64,000 bases of DNA from Pseudomonadota bacterium (GTDB lineage Bacteria > Myxococcota_A > UBA796 > CAJQPC01): positions 1 through 64,000 of the forward strand of contig JAAESX010000013.1 of the NCBI GenBank assembly GCA_024228935.1. Direction: 5' to 3'. Made by a program: the position numbers and the translations under genes. Positions 24,152 through 34,062 of this stretch are shown here, piece by piece; position 1 is the stretch's first letter; each line of letters begins with the position of its first letter. Under the pieces are notes generated by a model, which saw only the letters and a list, made by a program, of their open reading frames with translations, was not told the DNA's origin and made no database searches.

Positions 24152-26577
24152 ACCCGACGGACGGACCCCAGCTGGCTGTCCATCTGCTCGCGGAGCTGCG
24201 AGTTCTTCACGCCTTCGGGCAGGTTCGCGTCCTCGCGCGCGCCGACCACGTACTGGTAGACGGCCGACAGGCTGTGGTGGACGTAGTCGATGCGCACCTT
24301 GGTCTCGTTCATCGCGTAGCGCGTGCCGCCCCAGACCTCGTCCCCGCGTGAGAACGCGTACGTGTTGAGGTCGTCGTACTGCATCTGCAGCGACAGCCGG
24401 CTCGACTCACGCGTGGCCTTCTCGAAGAACTCGACCTCCTCGGGCCGGTTCGTGGCCAGCGCGAGCTGGTAGGCGGCCGCGGTGCCCTCGGCGTAGCAGA
24501 ACGCCTGCATCGCGGGCAGCTCGCCCTCGAACTTGTAGTAGCCGCCGACGTAGTCCGGCCAGGGCGCGGTCTCCTCGGTCCACATGTAGCTCTCGACCAT
24601 CCAGTGGCCGACCTTGAAGGCGAAGTCGACCGGCGCGTCGTCCCCGGTGGCCCGGTAGTAGGCGTTGGCCGCCATGACCGACCAGGGGCCGAACTGCACG
24701 AGATCCAGGCGGGTCTGGTCCGGGTAGATGTACCGGGGCCAGGCGGAGACCTCGCTCTTCTGGGTCTCGCGGCTGTCCCACCACGGCTCGTAGAACTCGA
24801 AGTAGCCGGGCAGCGGCTCGAGCCACTTGTCGTCGCCGGTGTACTCGTAGAGCATCACCAGCGCGAGCGCGGCCTCGCCGGGGACGATGTCGTTGACCTC
24901 GAACTCGTACGGGTGGCCGGGCGGCACGTAGTACGGCTGGAACTTGCCGTCCTCGTCCTGCTGATGGAGGACGAACTCCCCCATCTGGACCATCATCTCG
25001 TCCCACTGGTGGTCGTCCGTGGCCCGAGCCAGGTCGATCATCCCCATCAGGCCGACCACGACGCTTCCCAGCTTGCGGTTGTGGTTGTTCGGCAGCTCCG
25101 CGACCGGGAGGGCCGGGACCGAGGGGTCGCCGTCACCCGGGAACTCGATGAACGTCATCACCGTGCCGTCGGGCAGGACCTCGTCCTTGCGCCACTTCAG
25201 CGTGTAGTCGAGCGCCGAGCGGGCCCCCTCGAGGTACTCCTCCTGGGGGTCGAGGTTGTACGCGAGGACCAGGTTCCAGGTCGCGAGCGTGTGGCGGACG
25301 AGGTTGTACTCGTCGCTGTACCGGTTCTCCGACGGCCACATCTTGTAGACGACCTGGCCGTCCTCGTAGGGCAGCGGCTGGTCGAACGGCGCCAGGTTGC
25401 GCAGGTACCAGTCTCCGCCGCGAACGACCGACCGCTCGAGCGAGGTCATGTCGACGACCGACATCGGGACCGGCGGCACCCCGCGGAACAGCGGAACGAG
25501 CGCGCCCGAGGGCCACTCCATGTAGTGGATGGTGCGGATCTTCTCGAGGCTGTTGGTGGCCTCGCGCCAGGGCCGCTTCGTCGAGAGGCGACCGTCCTCA
25601 GCGGCATGGCGGAGGAACTGATCGGCCGACCGGTAGGACCGGGTGTAGCTGACCGAGCCGGGCATCACGGCCGCGCGGGGCGGCTGGATGTCGTAGTCGA
25701 TGATGATGGCGCCATCGATGCCCATCTCCCAGACGGACTCGACGCGCACGTTGTCGTAGGCCCCGTCCAGGACGCGTCCCCGCTCCGTGACCCGGTGGAT
25801 CTCGATGATGAGGTCGTCGATCTCGTCCTGGAGCTTCGGTCGTCCGTTCCACTCGGAGAACCGACGGTGCTCGCGCTCGACGTCGTTGGCCAGCTCATCC
25901 ACACAGTCGTCCAGGTGGCCGCGGACGCACATGCCGGTGGCGAGCTCGCGGCCTCCCTCGGCTCGCAGCGTGGCGATGAGGTTCCACTTCTTGCCGGTCT
26001 CGGTCTGGAGCGGCGGCATCGGGTTCTTGGACTCGCCCTTCACGCGGTTCCGGACCTCGGTGGCAATGGCCTTGGCGAGGTTCGGCGGGAACGAGATCGG
26101 CGCAGGCAGGACCTCATAGACGAGGAAGTTCTTGTCGACGTAGGCCAGCGCGAATCGCTCGCGGTGGTCGTCGTGGTACAGCCGCGACGCGACCCACCGA
26201 CCGCGGTCGATGCTCGGCGTGACGCTGCGGTGGAGCACCACCAGCGAGACCTGCTTCTCGATCAGCTTGGCGTGGATCTCCGCCTCGTCCGTCGTCCACC
26301 ACAGATCGTCGAGCTCGCCGTCGAACATCGGCAAGAGCGTGATGTTCTCGGGCATTCCCCGCAGCTTCTCGGGCGCATCGACGATCGCGTTGAACTCGGC
26401 GCCGCCGGCCTTGAGGCCCAGGAGCGCGTCGTCGTGGGGGACCGCCGAGGACGCCTTCTCGAGCGCGAGCGTCAGGCGCTCTTCCCGCGTGGGGGCCGTG
26501 ACGACGAGCCCATCGTCGACGACAGCGACGCCGGTATTCCCAGCGCAGGACAGGAGCGCGGAGAGCAAGAGGAACAT
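24076..26577 (-). CDS. Large lipoprotein with six-hairpin-like C-terminal domain
   Basis: The protein is 833 aa. MFLLLSALLSCAGN is a lipoprotein signal (Cys11). Residues about 20-350 form an alpha/beta N-terminal region of unknown family. From about 430 the sequence has the helix-pair pattern of (alpha/alpha)6 proteins such as glycoside hydrolases and C5-epimerases: EYNLVRHTLATWNLVLAYNL, EYLEGARSALDYTLKW, MIDLARATDD, VPGEAALALVMLYEYTGD and MQAFCYAEGTAAAYQLA. A catalytic pair cannot be named. Its 3' end overlaps the M48-like gene by 76 bp. It is divergent from the GT-C-like membrane protein, which suggests a joint role in surface glycan metabolism; this is inference. Confidence 0.75.
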   Translation of the reverse strand: MFLLLSALLSCAGNTGVAVVDDGLVVTAPTREERLTLALEKASSAVPHDDALLGLKAGGAEFNAIVDAPEKLRGMPENITLLPMFDGELDDLWWTTDEAEIHAKLIEKQVSLVVLHRSVTPSIDRGRWVASRLYHDDHRERFALAYVDKNFLVYEVLPAPISFPPNLAKAIATEVRNRVKGESKNPMPPLQTETGKKWNLIATLRAEGGRELATGMCVRGHLDDCVDELANDVEREHRRFSEWNGRPKLQDEIDDLIIEIHRVTERGRVLDGAYDNVRVESVWEMGIDGAIIIDYDIQPPRAAVMPGSVSYTRSYRSADQFLRHAAEDGRLSTKRPWREATNSLEKIRTIHYMEWPSGALVPLFRGVPPVPMSVVDMTSLERSVVRGGDWYLRNLAPFDQPLPYEDGQVVYKMWPSENRYSDEYNLVRHTLATWNLVLAYNLDPQEEYLEGARSALDYTLKWRKDEVLPDGTVMTFIEFPGDGDPSVPALPVAELPNNHNRKLGSVVVGLMGMIDLARATDDHQWDEMMVQMGEFVLHQQDEDGKFQPYYVPPGHPYEFEVNDIVPGEAALALVMLYEYTGDDKWLEPLPGYFEFYEPWWDSRETQKSEVSAWPRYIYPDQTRLDLVQFGPWSVMAANAYYRATGDDAPVDFAFKVGHWMVESYMWTEETAPWPDYVGGYYKFEGELPAMQAFCYAEGTAAAYQLALATNRPEEVEFFEKATRESSRLSLQMQYDDLNTYAFSRGDEVWGGTRYAMNETKVRIDYVHHSLSAVYQYVVGAREDANLPEGVKNSQLREQMDSQLGSVRRVQVSTSVRDAKAAAELELIEDLNEE

Positions 26578-26662
26578 GATGAGGCCTGGATGAGGGGGAC
26601 GAAGACCGACCAACTCACCCGCTGAGCGGTCCCGGGCAAGCGTGCGAGATAGGGGGCGCCCG

Positions 26663-28345
26663 ATGGAGTGGTTCTTCTCCCAGTTCTTCGCGACGCCCGT
26701 CCACCGCGACGTCACCGAGGAAGTGAAGGTCTGGCTGGCGCTCATCGCGGCCGTCCTCGCCATCTCGTTCTGGGCCTGGCATCGCTGGATGGCCCCCCGC
26801 GCGGACGCCAAGGCGACCTGGACGAAGCGCACGCTGCAGCTGCTCCTGGGCGTCTTGTGCGTCACGAGCTTCTGCAACTACAGCCGCTACGACGACGACT
26901 ACGTCTGGGTCGAGCGCGTCGATGCCTACGACCTCGTCCACTACTACCTGAACGCCAAGTACTTCGACGAGCTGGGGTACTTCGAGCTCTACCCGGCCGT
27001 CCTGCTCGCCCACCACGAGGAGGGGGAGCACGCCAAGCGTCCGCTGCCGAGCCAGGTCCAGTTCCAGAACGAGGAGGACTACTACTTCGTCAGCACGCGA
27101 GAGTTCCTGAGCGACGCCGAGGAGCACCAGCGCATCCGGGATCTGTTCGGCGATCAGACGCGGTGGCTCCAGTTCCGCCACGACTTCATCTACCTGCAGC
27201 GCGACGTGAAGGGCTTCTCGCGCGAGACGTGGGTCCAGATGCTGAACGACCACGGGTTCAACGGCGCGCCCACGTGGGTCACCATCGCCCAGCCGCTGGC
27301 GAACAGCGTCCCCATCGAGTCGGTGAAGGTCCTGGGCTACCTGGACGCCCTGTGGCTGCTGCTGGCTCTCGGCCTGGTCTGGTGGGCGTTCGACGGCACC
27401 GCGGCGGCGTTCACGTTCGTCTTCCTGATGACGACGTACTCGATGCGCTGGCCGACCCTGACCTGGGCGTTCGGTCGCTACGACTACGTGGCGCTCCTGA
27501 TCATTGCCGTGTGCCTCCTGAAGAAGGCGAAACACCACTGGGCCGGTGCGGCCACCGCGCTCGCCACGAGCTTCCGGGTGTTCCCCGCCGTGTGGCTCTG
27601 GGGCCCCGCGTTTCGCGGCGCCTGGGACCTGATCCGCCACCGCAAGCTGAACAAGAAGCTCGTCACGCTGGGTGCGGCCTTCGTCATCACCCACCTGCTG
27701 TTGTGGGGCGTCGTGTCCGCGCGGCTGGGCACCGACCCCATCGAGCGGCACTTCGACAACCTGTTCGCCCACACGACCGAGGACAACCTGTCGTCCATGC
27801 GCGAGGGCTTCGCCATCGCCACGGCCTACACCCCGTCCGAGGCCGTCTCGGGCCTGAACTACATCCTCACGGGCGAGCCGCCGAACCACAACAACCGGAT
27901 GAACCAGGAGCGCCGCGAGCGCATCAAGGACCAGAAGAAGGTCCGCCAGATCCTGGCCATCCTGCTGGTCCTGGCGCTGGGCTTCGGACTGCGACGGGCG
28001 AAGGACCACGAGTCGTTCGCGATGGGGTTCATCCCCTTCTTCCTGATGGCGACCGCCAGCTACTACTACTACGTCGTCCGCAGCACGCTGGTCTGCACCC
28101 ATGCCGGCGACCTGACCAAGGGTCGGAACGCGTTCGCGCTGGCCTTCCTCTTCTTCATCGAAGCGGCCATCAACTGGGTGCAGCAGAACCACCCGGACTG
28201 GCGCGTCATCCACATCGGCTGGCTGGGCTGGCTGCTGGTGATCTACTCGGTCGCGATGGTCGTGGTCTTCAACGTCGAGGCCTACAAGGCGGGCAAGCTC
28301 ACAGCTGGAGCACCCAGCTCGCCTTCGCAAACGCCTGCCAGCTGA
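26663..28345 (+). CDS. Polytopic membrane protein, GT-C glycosyltransferase-like
   Basis: The protein is 560 aa with about ten predicted membrane helices (for example VWLALIAAVLAISFWAW, ALWLLLALGLVWWAF and ILAILLVLALGFGL). After the second helix a periplasmic loop begins NYSRYDDDYVWVERVDAYD and continues HYYLNAKYFDELGYFELY, an acidic loop position where GT-C enzymes keep catalytic Asp/Glu residues. AFGRYDYVALLIIAVCLLKK and FRVFPAVWLWGPAF follow. The start is ATG 26663 with AGGGGG upstream. GT-C enzymes use lipid-linked sugars; donor and acceptor are unknown. Its 3' end overlaps the convergent DUF5916 pseudogene by 47 bp. Confidence 0.75.
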   Translation: MEWFFSQFFATPVHRDVTEEVKVWLALIAAVLAISFWAWHRWMAPRADAKATWTKRTLQLLLGVLCVTSFCNYSRYDDDYVWVERVDAYDLVHYYLNAKYFDELGYFELYPAVLLAHHEEGEHAKRPLPSQVQFQNEEDYYFVSTREFLSDAEEHQRIRDLFGDQTRWLQFRHDFIYLQRDVKGFSRETWVQMLNDHGFNGAPTWVTIAQPLANSVPIESVKVLGYLDALWLLLALGLVWWAFDGTAAAFTFVFLMTTYSMRWPTLTWAFGRYDYVALLIIAVCLLKKAKHHWAGAATALATSFRVFPAVWLWGPAFRGAWDLIRHRKLNKKLVTLGAAFVITHLLLWGVVSARLGTDPIERHFDNLFAHTTEDNLSSMREGFAIATAYTPSEAVSGLNYILTGEPPNHNNRMNQERRERIKDQKKVRQILAILLVLALGFGLRRAKDHESFAMGFIPFFLMATASYYYYVVRSTLVCTHAGDLTKGRNAFALAFLFFIEAAINWVQQNHPDWRVIHIGWLGWLLVIYSVAMVVVFNVEAYKAGKLTAGAPSSPSQTPAS

Positions 28346-30301
28346 GCTCCTCGGCCTGCGGGTCCCCGAGCGAGCCGCCCAGGAAGACCGCGCGTCCCGG
28401 CCCCTTCTGCCAGGCGAGCAGCAGTGAGGTGTTCGGCTCCTTGTCGAACTGGTTGTGTTCGACGAGCACCCGCGCCCAGCGCCGAGCCGCTCGTACGCGA
28501 CCGTCTCGCCGATCCGGAGCCGCCGGACCTGGACGCTGCCGTCGACGCTCGCGCCGAGGAAGTCCCCGACCTCGAGCGTCTCGTAGAAGGCGTCCTCGCC
28601 CATCTGGCCTTCGACCTCGAAGCGCATCCACCGCGCGGGGGCGCCGTTGACCGAGGCGGAGAACTTCTCGTAGTCGAGCGTGGTGCCTTGGAGGTTGGTC
28701 GTGGTGTGCCACCAGCCGAGCCCGGCCCGCAGGTTGTTCTTGAACCGGAAGTCGATCTCGGGCGTGAAGTAGAAGTCCCGCAGGGTGCCGTCGCTGGGGC
28801 GCCAGAACACGTCTATGTTCAGCGGCTTCAGCTCGATCATCGGGACGAAGTCGGCCCGCGGGTAGAGCTTCTGCACGGCCCAGAGCTCGCCTCCGAGCCA
28901 GTCGCTGTAGATGAGGAAGCCGTTCTCGGCCTGGAAGTCCTCGGGCTGCACGCCAGCCCAGATGCCGGCGTCGTGATCACGAGACTCGTACATCAGGTTG
29001 GCGTTCGCCGCGACGCCCGTGCGCAGGTCGCCGTCGGCGTGGGTGGTCGCCGAACCGAGCAGGGCCGCGGTCGCCACGACGCCGTCGGACAGCCGGGCGG
29101 ACCCGTCGACGCCGCCGACCCGGTTCCACACGCCTCCGTCCGTCAGCTGCTTGTCGGAGTAGATCAGCCCGACGTACCCGTCGTCCCCAACCCCCCGTCG
29201 GGCCCGGACCACCGTGTCGAACGAGGACCGGCGCGAGCCGTCGGCCCGCAGCATCTCCTCGTCCCCCCAGCTGTCGCCCTCGCTGACCGAAGCCTGTGGC
29301 GCGGCGTCGAGCACGTGCAGCGCGGCGAGCTGCCAGCCCCAGGCCTCGGCGGTCGCGCGCGCGCCGTACCGCGGCTGGACCATCGACCGGGAGTACACGA
29401 GGCGGCCGTAGCTGTGGTGGAACCACTCGCGGCCCTCCTGGAAGAACGGCCGGCGCTCGGACCAGCGCAAGGCATACCGCTGGTTCACCGAGACCTGGTC
29501 GGGTCCGCCTCCACCTGGGAGAAGTCGGGGTTCACCGTGGCCAGCAGCGCCAGCGCCGGCACCGGGTCGTACCGGACGGTCACCCCCGGGGCGACGCCAC
29601 CGACGTTCCAGCGCGTGTCGTCCGGCCCGGACTCGGTCAAGCCCCAGGTCAGGCTCGGAACGAGCTGCAGCCCCGCGTCCCGGCCGAGCTCGCCGGGCCC
29701 ACCGACCAGGTACTCCTGGACCAGGATACCGCTGACGTCCGGATCGCGGCGAGGCCAGCCCGCGCGCTCGCCCGAGCGCCCGACCGGAGCAGGCTCACGC
29801 CGATCTGGTTCATGTCGGCCGGATGTCGGACCGTGCTCCAAGGGGTCTTGAACTCGACGTCGTAGCCCTGGTCGGTCAGCCGCCCGGCGGACTCCCACTG
29901 GCGTCCCAGGCGAAGACGTCGTCCTGGTTCGCGAGCCGTGTCGCATCGGCCTGGACCCCCGCCGGGTTCACGAAGAACAGGTACCCGCGCTGCGCTGTGC
30001 CAGCGGGATCCAGGTAGATCCCGACCATGTCGTCGCCCCACATGTTGTCCCGCAGCGTGATGCGCACGCGGACCTTGTCGGGCTCGGGATCGATGACCTC
30101 GTAGAAGACATAGATGCCCTCTTCGTCGGTGGTCAGCCGCGCGCGGGCGTGCACCTCGGGCACGCCGTCGGGCGCGGGCCAGTAGACGACCCGCTCGTCG
30201 ATGACAGGCGCCTCCCCCCACGCCGACTCGTCCATCCGAGCGTCGATGACGATCTGGGCGTCGTGGTGATGCTCGAGGTCGAGGTCGAGCGGGACGGGCA
30301 T
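28299..30301 (-). pseudogene. CBM9/DUF5916-family protein, frameshifted
   Basis: A single homologous protein is spread over three reading frames in five segments. Segment 1 (30301 to about 29898) is a CBM9-like domain (DARMDESAWGEAPVIDERV, GDDMVGIYLDPAG). The next continues WESAGRLTDQGYDVEFKTPW; the next has VNPDFSQVEADP; the next NQRYALRWSERRPFFQEGRE; the last VLVEHNQFDKEPNTSLLLAW to the stop at 28299. The junctions lie near 29898, 29770, 29500 and 28485, and each is explained by one missing base. Intact members are outer-membrane beta-barrels with an N-terminal CBM9 domain. No signal peptide is visible. The cause is either true decay or local sequence error. Confidence 0.85.
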
Positions 30302-30360
30302 GGCTCATGGGTGTAATCACCCCGGTGGCATACTCCAGCGCTTCCAGGGGTCCTGTCCGC

Positions 30361-31278
30361 ATGTTCCTGTTCCTGACCGCCGCGTTCGCCGCCGAGCCCG
30401 CCCACTACAGCGCCGACAGCGTCGCGAGCGCATCGATGACGTTCGCCCGCTACGCCGAAGCGCTCGGCCCCAAGAGCGACGCGCTCGAGGACGCGATGGC
30501 CGTGCACGCGCGCTCGGTGAAGGAGGCCGACCTGGGCGCCAACCTGGTGAAGAGCCGCGCCGATCTCTCGGACTGGCAGGCCGAGCTGCGCGGCGCCTAC
30601 GTGCGCCAGGGGCTCGAGGCGAGCAGCTTCTCGTCCTGGATCCAGGACGCGTCGACCGACGTGTTCACCCAGGCGCTCGACCAGGCGGTCGCGGGCTTCG
30701 ACGGCGAGCTGACCGAGTGCAAGGCCCGGTCCGGCATCGCCGCTATCACCGGCCCGATGAGCGGGCCGAGCTCGTGCCCAGGCCAGGACGTGAGCGCCGC
30801 GCTGGCCAAGGCGATGGACGACAACGCCGACCTCAACGCCGTCGTCGACCAGCTCCTGGCCGAGACCTGGCCGACCTTCGACCTCCCGTCCGGAACCCAG
30901 GCGACGGTCCCGCTGGCCGGCGACGACGGGACCATCCGCATCGCCAAGGTGGCCAACGCGCTGATGGAGATCCAGCTCGCCGCGCTCGAGGCCGAGCTCG
31001 AGCGAGACCTGGGCGACCTCGACCGCGAGCTCCAGGGGCCCGACGCCGCGGCCGCGCTCGCCAAGGCCGAGGAGCGCCGACGCACGTACGAGGCGCAGGT
31101 CGCGGCCGAAGGCGAGAAGCTGATGGGCGCGCTCGAGGCGGGTCTGCCCAAGGCGGGGTTCGACGTGTCGATCTGCGTGAACCCGCCGGCGTACGGCGGC
31201 TGCGAGGGCGCCGACAAGACGGACGACGTCATCGCGTGGGCCAAGACGGACAAGAAGGTCCAGAAGGCCCTGCGCTGA
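30361..31278 (+). CDS. Secreted helical protein of unknown function
   Basis: The protein is 305 aa. MFLFLTAAFAAEPAHY gives a short signal peptide; AGGGG lies 10 nt before the ATG, and CATACT at 30327-30332 is a possible -10. The mature protein is mostly alpha-helical with long charged stretches (LAALEAELERDLGDLDRELQ) that may form a coiled coil. Two cysteine pairs (ECKARSG / SSCPGQD and ICVNPPAYGGCEG) probably form disulfides in the periplasm. No family was recognised. It ends 3 nt before the convergent LptD-like gene. Confidence 0.75.
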   Translation: MFLFLTAAFAAEPAHYSADSVASASMTFARYAEALGPKSDALEDAMAVHARSVKEADLGANLVKSRADLSDWQAELRGAYVRQGLEASSFSSWIQDASTDVFTQALDQAVAGFDGELTECKARSGIAAITGPMSGPSSCPGQDVSAALAKAMDDNADLNAVVDQLLAETWPTFDLPSGTQATVPLAGDDGTIRIAKVANALMEIQLAALEAELERDLGDLDRELQGPDAAAALAKAEERRRTYEAQVAAEGEKLMGALEAGLPKAGFDVSICVNPPAYGGCEGADKTDDVIAWAKTDKKVQKALR

Positions 31279-31281
31279 GGG

Positions 31282-32796
31282 CTACTGGACGCTGACGGTC
31301 AGGCCGCCGACCAGGCCCTGACGGTCCTCAGCCCACCCCACCGAGCCGCCGACACTCAGGCAGTCACAGCCCGACGCCCACATCGCGCGCACGCCCAGCT
31401 CGTCGAGTCCCTCGGGCGAGGCGACGGCTCCGACGCCCGGCCGCAGGCTCGCGCTGCCGAGGGACAGGCCGACGTCCGCACCCGCCCGCCACTGGTGCAG
31501 CTCGGCGGTGTCCACCGAGCCCGCAGTGAGCCCCACGCGCCCCAGGTCCGCCCGCACGTGCGACGCGACGAGCCAGTCGTCGCCTGTCCAGGTGCCTCGG
31601 ACATCCCCGCGGACAGGCCCTCGGCGAGCGCCCAGTGAGCCCACAGCGATCGGGCCGCTCCCGGTCCAGGGGACCTCCACCTGCGCACGCACGAGTCCCC
31701 TCGCGACGCCGAGCGCCGGGCCGGCCCAGAGCGACTGTGGGGCGCTGTCGTCGAGCCAGCCCCGGGTCCGCCAGTCCAGCCTGGGGTCCGCACCGAGGGT
31801 CGGCGAGACGAGGTCGAGCGTCTCGCCCTGGGCGAAGCGCCGCCCGGCGCCAGCGACCACGGCGGGCTCCCACTGCCAGATCCGCCGACCACCCTGGGCC
31901 CAGAACGGCAGCGCGACACGTCCGTCGATCACACCGTCCACGCTCGACGAGCCCGATCCGAGGACCGAGACCGTCCGGGCCCCACCATCGAGCTCGGCCT
32001 CGATGGCGCCGAGCCTCCAGTCCTCGGCCACCGACAGATCGACCTCACTGCGCAGGTCCGCGCCGACCAGATCCACGCGTCCCCCGGCTGCGACGGCTCC
32101 CCGCTCGACCCGGACGGGCAGGCCCACCGCCGCGTTCAGGGCGTCGTCGCGCCAGATCAGCCCGTCGAGGGACACCGGCCCGGTCCCCACCGCGAACGTG
32201 CTGCGAGTCCAGCCCTGGCTGCGAACGAGCCAGCTGTCGGCGAACTCGTCGAGGTACCCGGCGTCGCTGACCAGCGCGCCGGCCCACCCCACGGGCACGC
32301 CATCGACCAGCACGCCCAGGTCCCCGTCGAGCGCGCCGCGGCCGTCCGGCGTCACGCTGGCCTGGGCCGTGCCGATCTCGGACTCGATCCCGGCCAGGCC
32401 GCGGAAGCCCCCCCCCTGCCGCAGCTCGGGAGCGATCTCCAGGCGGTGGCCCGGGCCCTCGTCGACGAGCGGGACCGAGACCTGCCAGCCGTGGAACCCG
32501 CGCCCGAACCTCGGCACGCCGACGTACCGCCGGGTCGGCCCGAGCTCGACCCGAGCCCAGGGGAGCCACATGACCGGGACGCCGTACACGCGCGCCGTGG
32601 CGCCTCGAAGGGTGAGCTGTTCGCCTTCGAGCTCACCTTCCCGGGCCTCGAGCGTCCAGGCGGGGTTCGCGCAGCAGCACGTGGTGGCGCTGACGTCCTC
32701 GGCGACGACTCGGCCCTCGCTCGCGATCAGCAGCTCGGCCTCGACCGTCACGGTCGGGCAAGGAGCCGCGGAAGCCAGCCCGACGACCAGCAGCAC
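31282..32796 (-). CDS. LptD/OstA-like outer-membrane protein, short form
   Basis: The protein is 504 aa. The GTG start (32796) directly follows the folC TAG and gives MLLVVGLASAAPCP, a short signal peptide. Residues about 15-75 look like a truncated OstA/LptA-type beta domain (VEAELLIASEGRVVAEDVSA), and ATARVYGVPVMWLPWARVEL matches the LptD transition where FxIPVFYLPY is usual. The rest is a run of amphipathic strands of a beta-barrel. A CCCAN motif lies in the N-terminal domain, and a CDC near the C-terminus; LptD uses paired disulfides. It is shorter than canonical LptD (about 750 aa). Either a minimal LptD or a paralogue. Confidence 0.6.
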   Translation of the reverse strand: MLLVVGLASAAPCPTVTVEAELLIASEGRVVAEDVSATTCCCANPAWTLEAREGELEGEQLTLRGATARVYGVPVMWLPWARVELGPTRRYVGVPRFGRGFHGWQVSVPLVDEGPGHRLEIAPELRQGGGFRGLAGIESEIGTAQASVTPDGRGALDGDLGVLVDGVPVGWAGALVSDAGYLDEFADSWLVRSQGWTRSTFAVGTGPVSLDGLIWRDDALNAAVGLPVRVERGAVAAGGRVDLVGADLRSEVDLSVAEDWRLGAIEAELDGGARTVSVLGSGSSSVDGVIDGRVALPFWAQGGRRIWQWEPAVVAGAGRRFAQGETLDLVSPTLGADPRLDWRTRGWLDDSAPQSLWAGPALGVARGLVRAQVEVPWTGSGPIAVGSLGARRGPVRGDVRGTWTGDDWLVASHVRADLGRVGLTAGSVDTAELHQWRAGADVGLSLGSASLRPGVGAVASPEGLDELGVRAMWASGCDCLSVGGSVGWAEDRQGLVGGLTVSVQ

Positions 32797-34062
32797 CTAC
32801 CGGACCAGATCCCGAACGGCGCCGGCCAGGAACAGGCTGCCGGCGACGACCACCAGCCCGCCTCGCTCTCGCGCTGCGGGCAGCGCCTCCTCAATCGCGC
32901 CGGCAGGCATCACCGGTACCCCGAGATCGACGAGCGCTGCCGCGACGTCTCCCGGCTCGGTCGCCTTGAAGTGGCTGCAGCGGCTCGTGTAGATCCGGTC
33001 CACCTGCGGTGCGATGGCTGCCGCCACCGAGCGGAGGTCCTTGTCCGCCCCACCGCCCAGGATGAGCGTTCGGGCGCCGGGCCGCGGGAGCCCGGAGAGG
33101 TACTGGGCCAGCCGCTGCGCACCCTCGGGGTTGTGGGCCCCATCGATGAGCAGGTCGTCCGCCAGCCACTCGAGCCGACCGGGATGCACGGCGCGCTCCA
33201 GTCCGTCGCGCAGGGCCTCGTCCGGGACCACGAGCTCGGGGACACGCTCGGCGAGCAAGTCCAGCACCGCGATGACCACGCCGGCGTTGTCGAGCTGGTG
33301 CCGTCCGGCGAGGCCGACGGTCAGCGCCTCGCGCCTTCCCCCGGGCCCGTCGTACCGGAACGTGCTGTCGGTGGGGGTGACGTGAGCGTCCTCGCCGAGC
33401 ACGACCCGGGGCGCCTCCCGATCCACGGCGACCGAGCGGATGACGGTGCGCGCGATGGGCGGCATCTCGCCGAGCACGACCGGCCGCTCCGGCTTCACGA
33501 TCCCGGCCTTCTCGCCCGCGATCGAGGCCAGGTCGAACCCCAGGCGGTCCGTGTGGTCCAGCGAGATGCTCGTGACCGCGGTCACCTCGGGTTCGACGAC
33601 GTTCGTCGCGTCCAGGCGCCCGCCCAGGCCCACCTCGACGATGGCGACGTCGACCTGACTCCGAGCCATGTGGACGAACGCGCAGACGGTCATCAGCTCG
33701 AAGTACGTGAGCGGCTGCTCGTTCTGCAGGCCGGTCTCCTCGGCCCAGGCGCGCGCTTTGCCGTCGATCTCGAAGAGCAGCCGGTCCAGGACCTCGTCCT
33801 CGATGGGCGAGCCGTCCACGCGGATGCGCTCGTTCACGTGCTGGATGTGCGGACTGACCGTGACCCCGGTGCGATGGCCGGCGGCGACCAGGCAAGCCTC
33901 CAACATGGCAACGGTGCTGCCCTTGCCATTGCTGCCAGCGACATGGACCACGCGCAGGCGCTTGTGCGGAGCCCCCAGGTGCTGGAGGAAGCGCGTGATG
34001 GCATCCAGCCCCAGCCGAATCCCTGCGTCGCGGGCCCGGTCGAGGACCGGGTGGCTCCTCAC
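32797..34062 (-). CDS. folC: Bifunctional folylpolyglutamate/dihydrofolate synthase
   Basis: The protein is 421 aa. The start is GTG 34062, overlapping the accD stop (GTGA). The Mur-ligase P-loop is HVAGSNGKGSTVAMLEA near residue 45; SPHIQHVNERIRVDG, the EVGLGGRLDATNVV block, SLDHTDRLG and IDGAHNPEGAQRLA are all FolC signatures. It adds glutamate to dihydropteroate or tetrahydrofolate in the cytoplasm. The accD-folC order is the classic arrangement in many proteobacteria, and overlap with accD supports co-translation. The LptD-like gene follows without a gap. Confidence 0.95.
   Translation of the reverse strand: MRSHPVLDRARDAGIRLGLDAITRFLQHLGAPHKRLRVVHVAGSNGKGSTVAMLEACLVAAGHRTGVTVSPHIQHVNERIRVDGSPIEDEVLDRLLFEIDGKARAWAEETGLQNEQPLTYFELMTVCAFVHMARSQVDVAIVEVGLGGRLDATNVVEPEVTAVTSISLDHTDRLGFDLASIAGEKAGIVKPERPVVLGEMPPIARTVIRSVAVDREAPRVVLGEDAHVTPTDSTFRYDGPGGRREALTVGLAGRHQLDNAGVVIAVLDLLAERVPELVVPDEALRDGLERAVHPGRLEWLADDLLIDGAHNPEGAQRLAQYLSGLPRPGARTLILGGGADKDLRSVAAAIAPQVDRIYTSRCSHFKATEPGDVAAALVDLGVPVMPAGAIEEALPAARERGGLVVVAGSLFLAGAVRDLVR

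Noticed and set aside
26615..29488. A single 957-codon minus-strand frame
   Set aside because: Only its first third is homologous to the DUF5916 family. After the frameshift near 28485 it is simply antisense to the GT-C-like gene.
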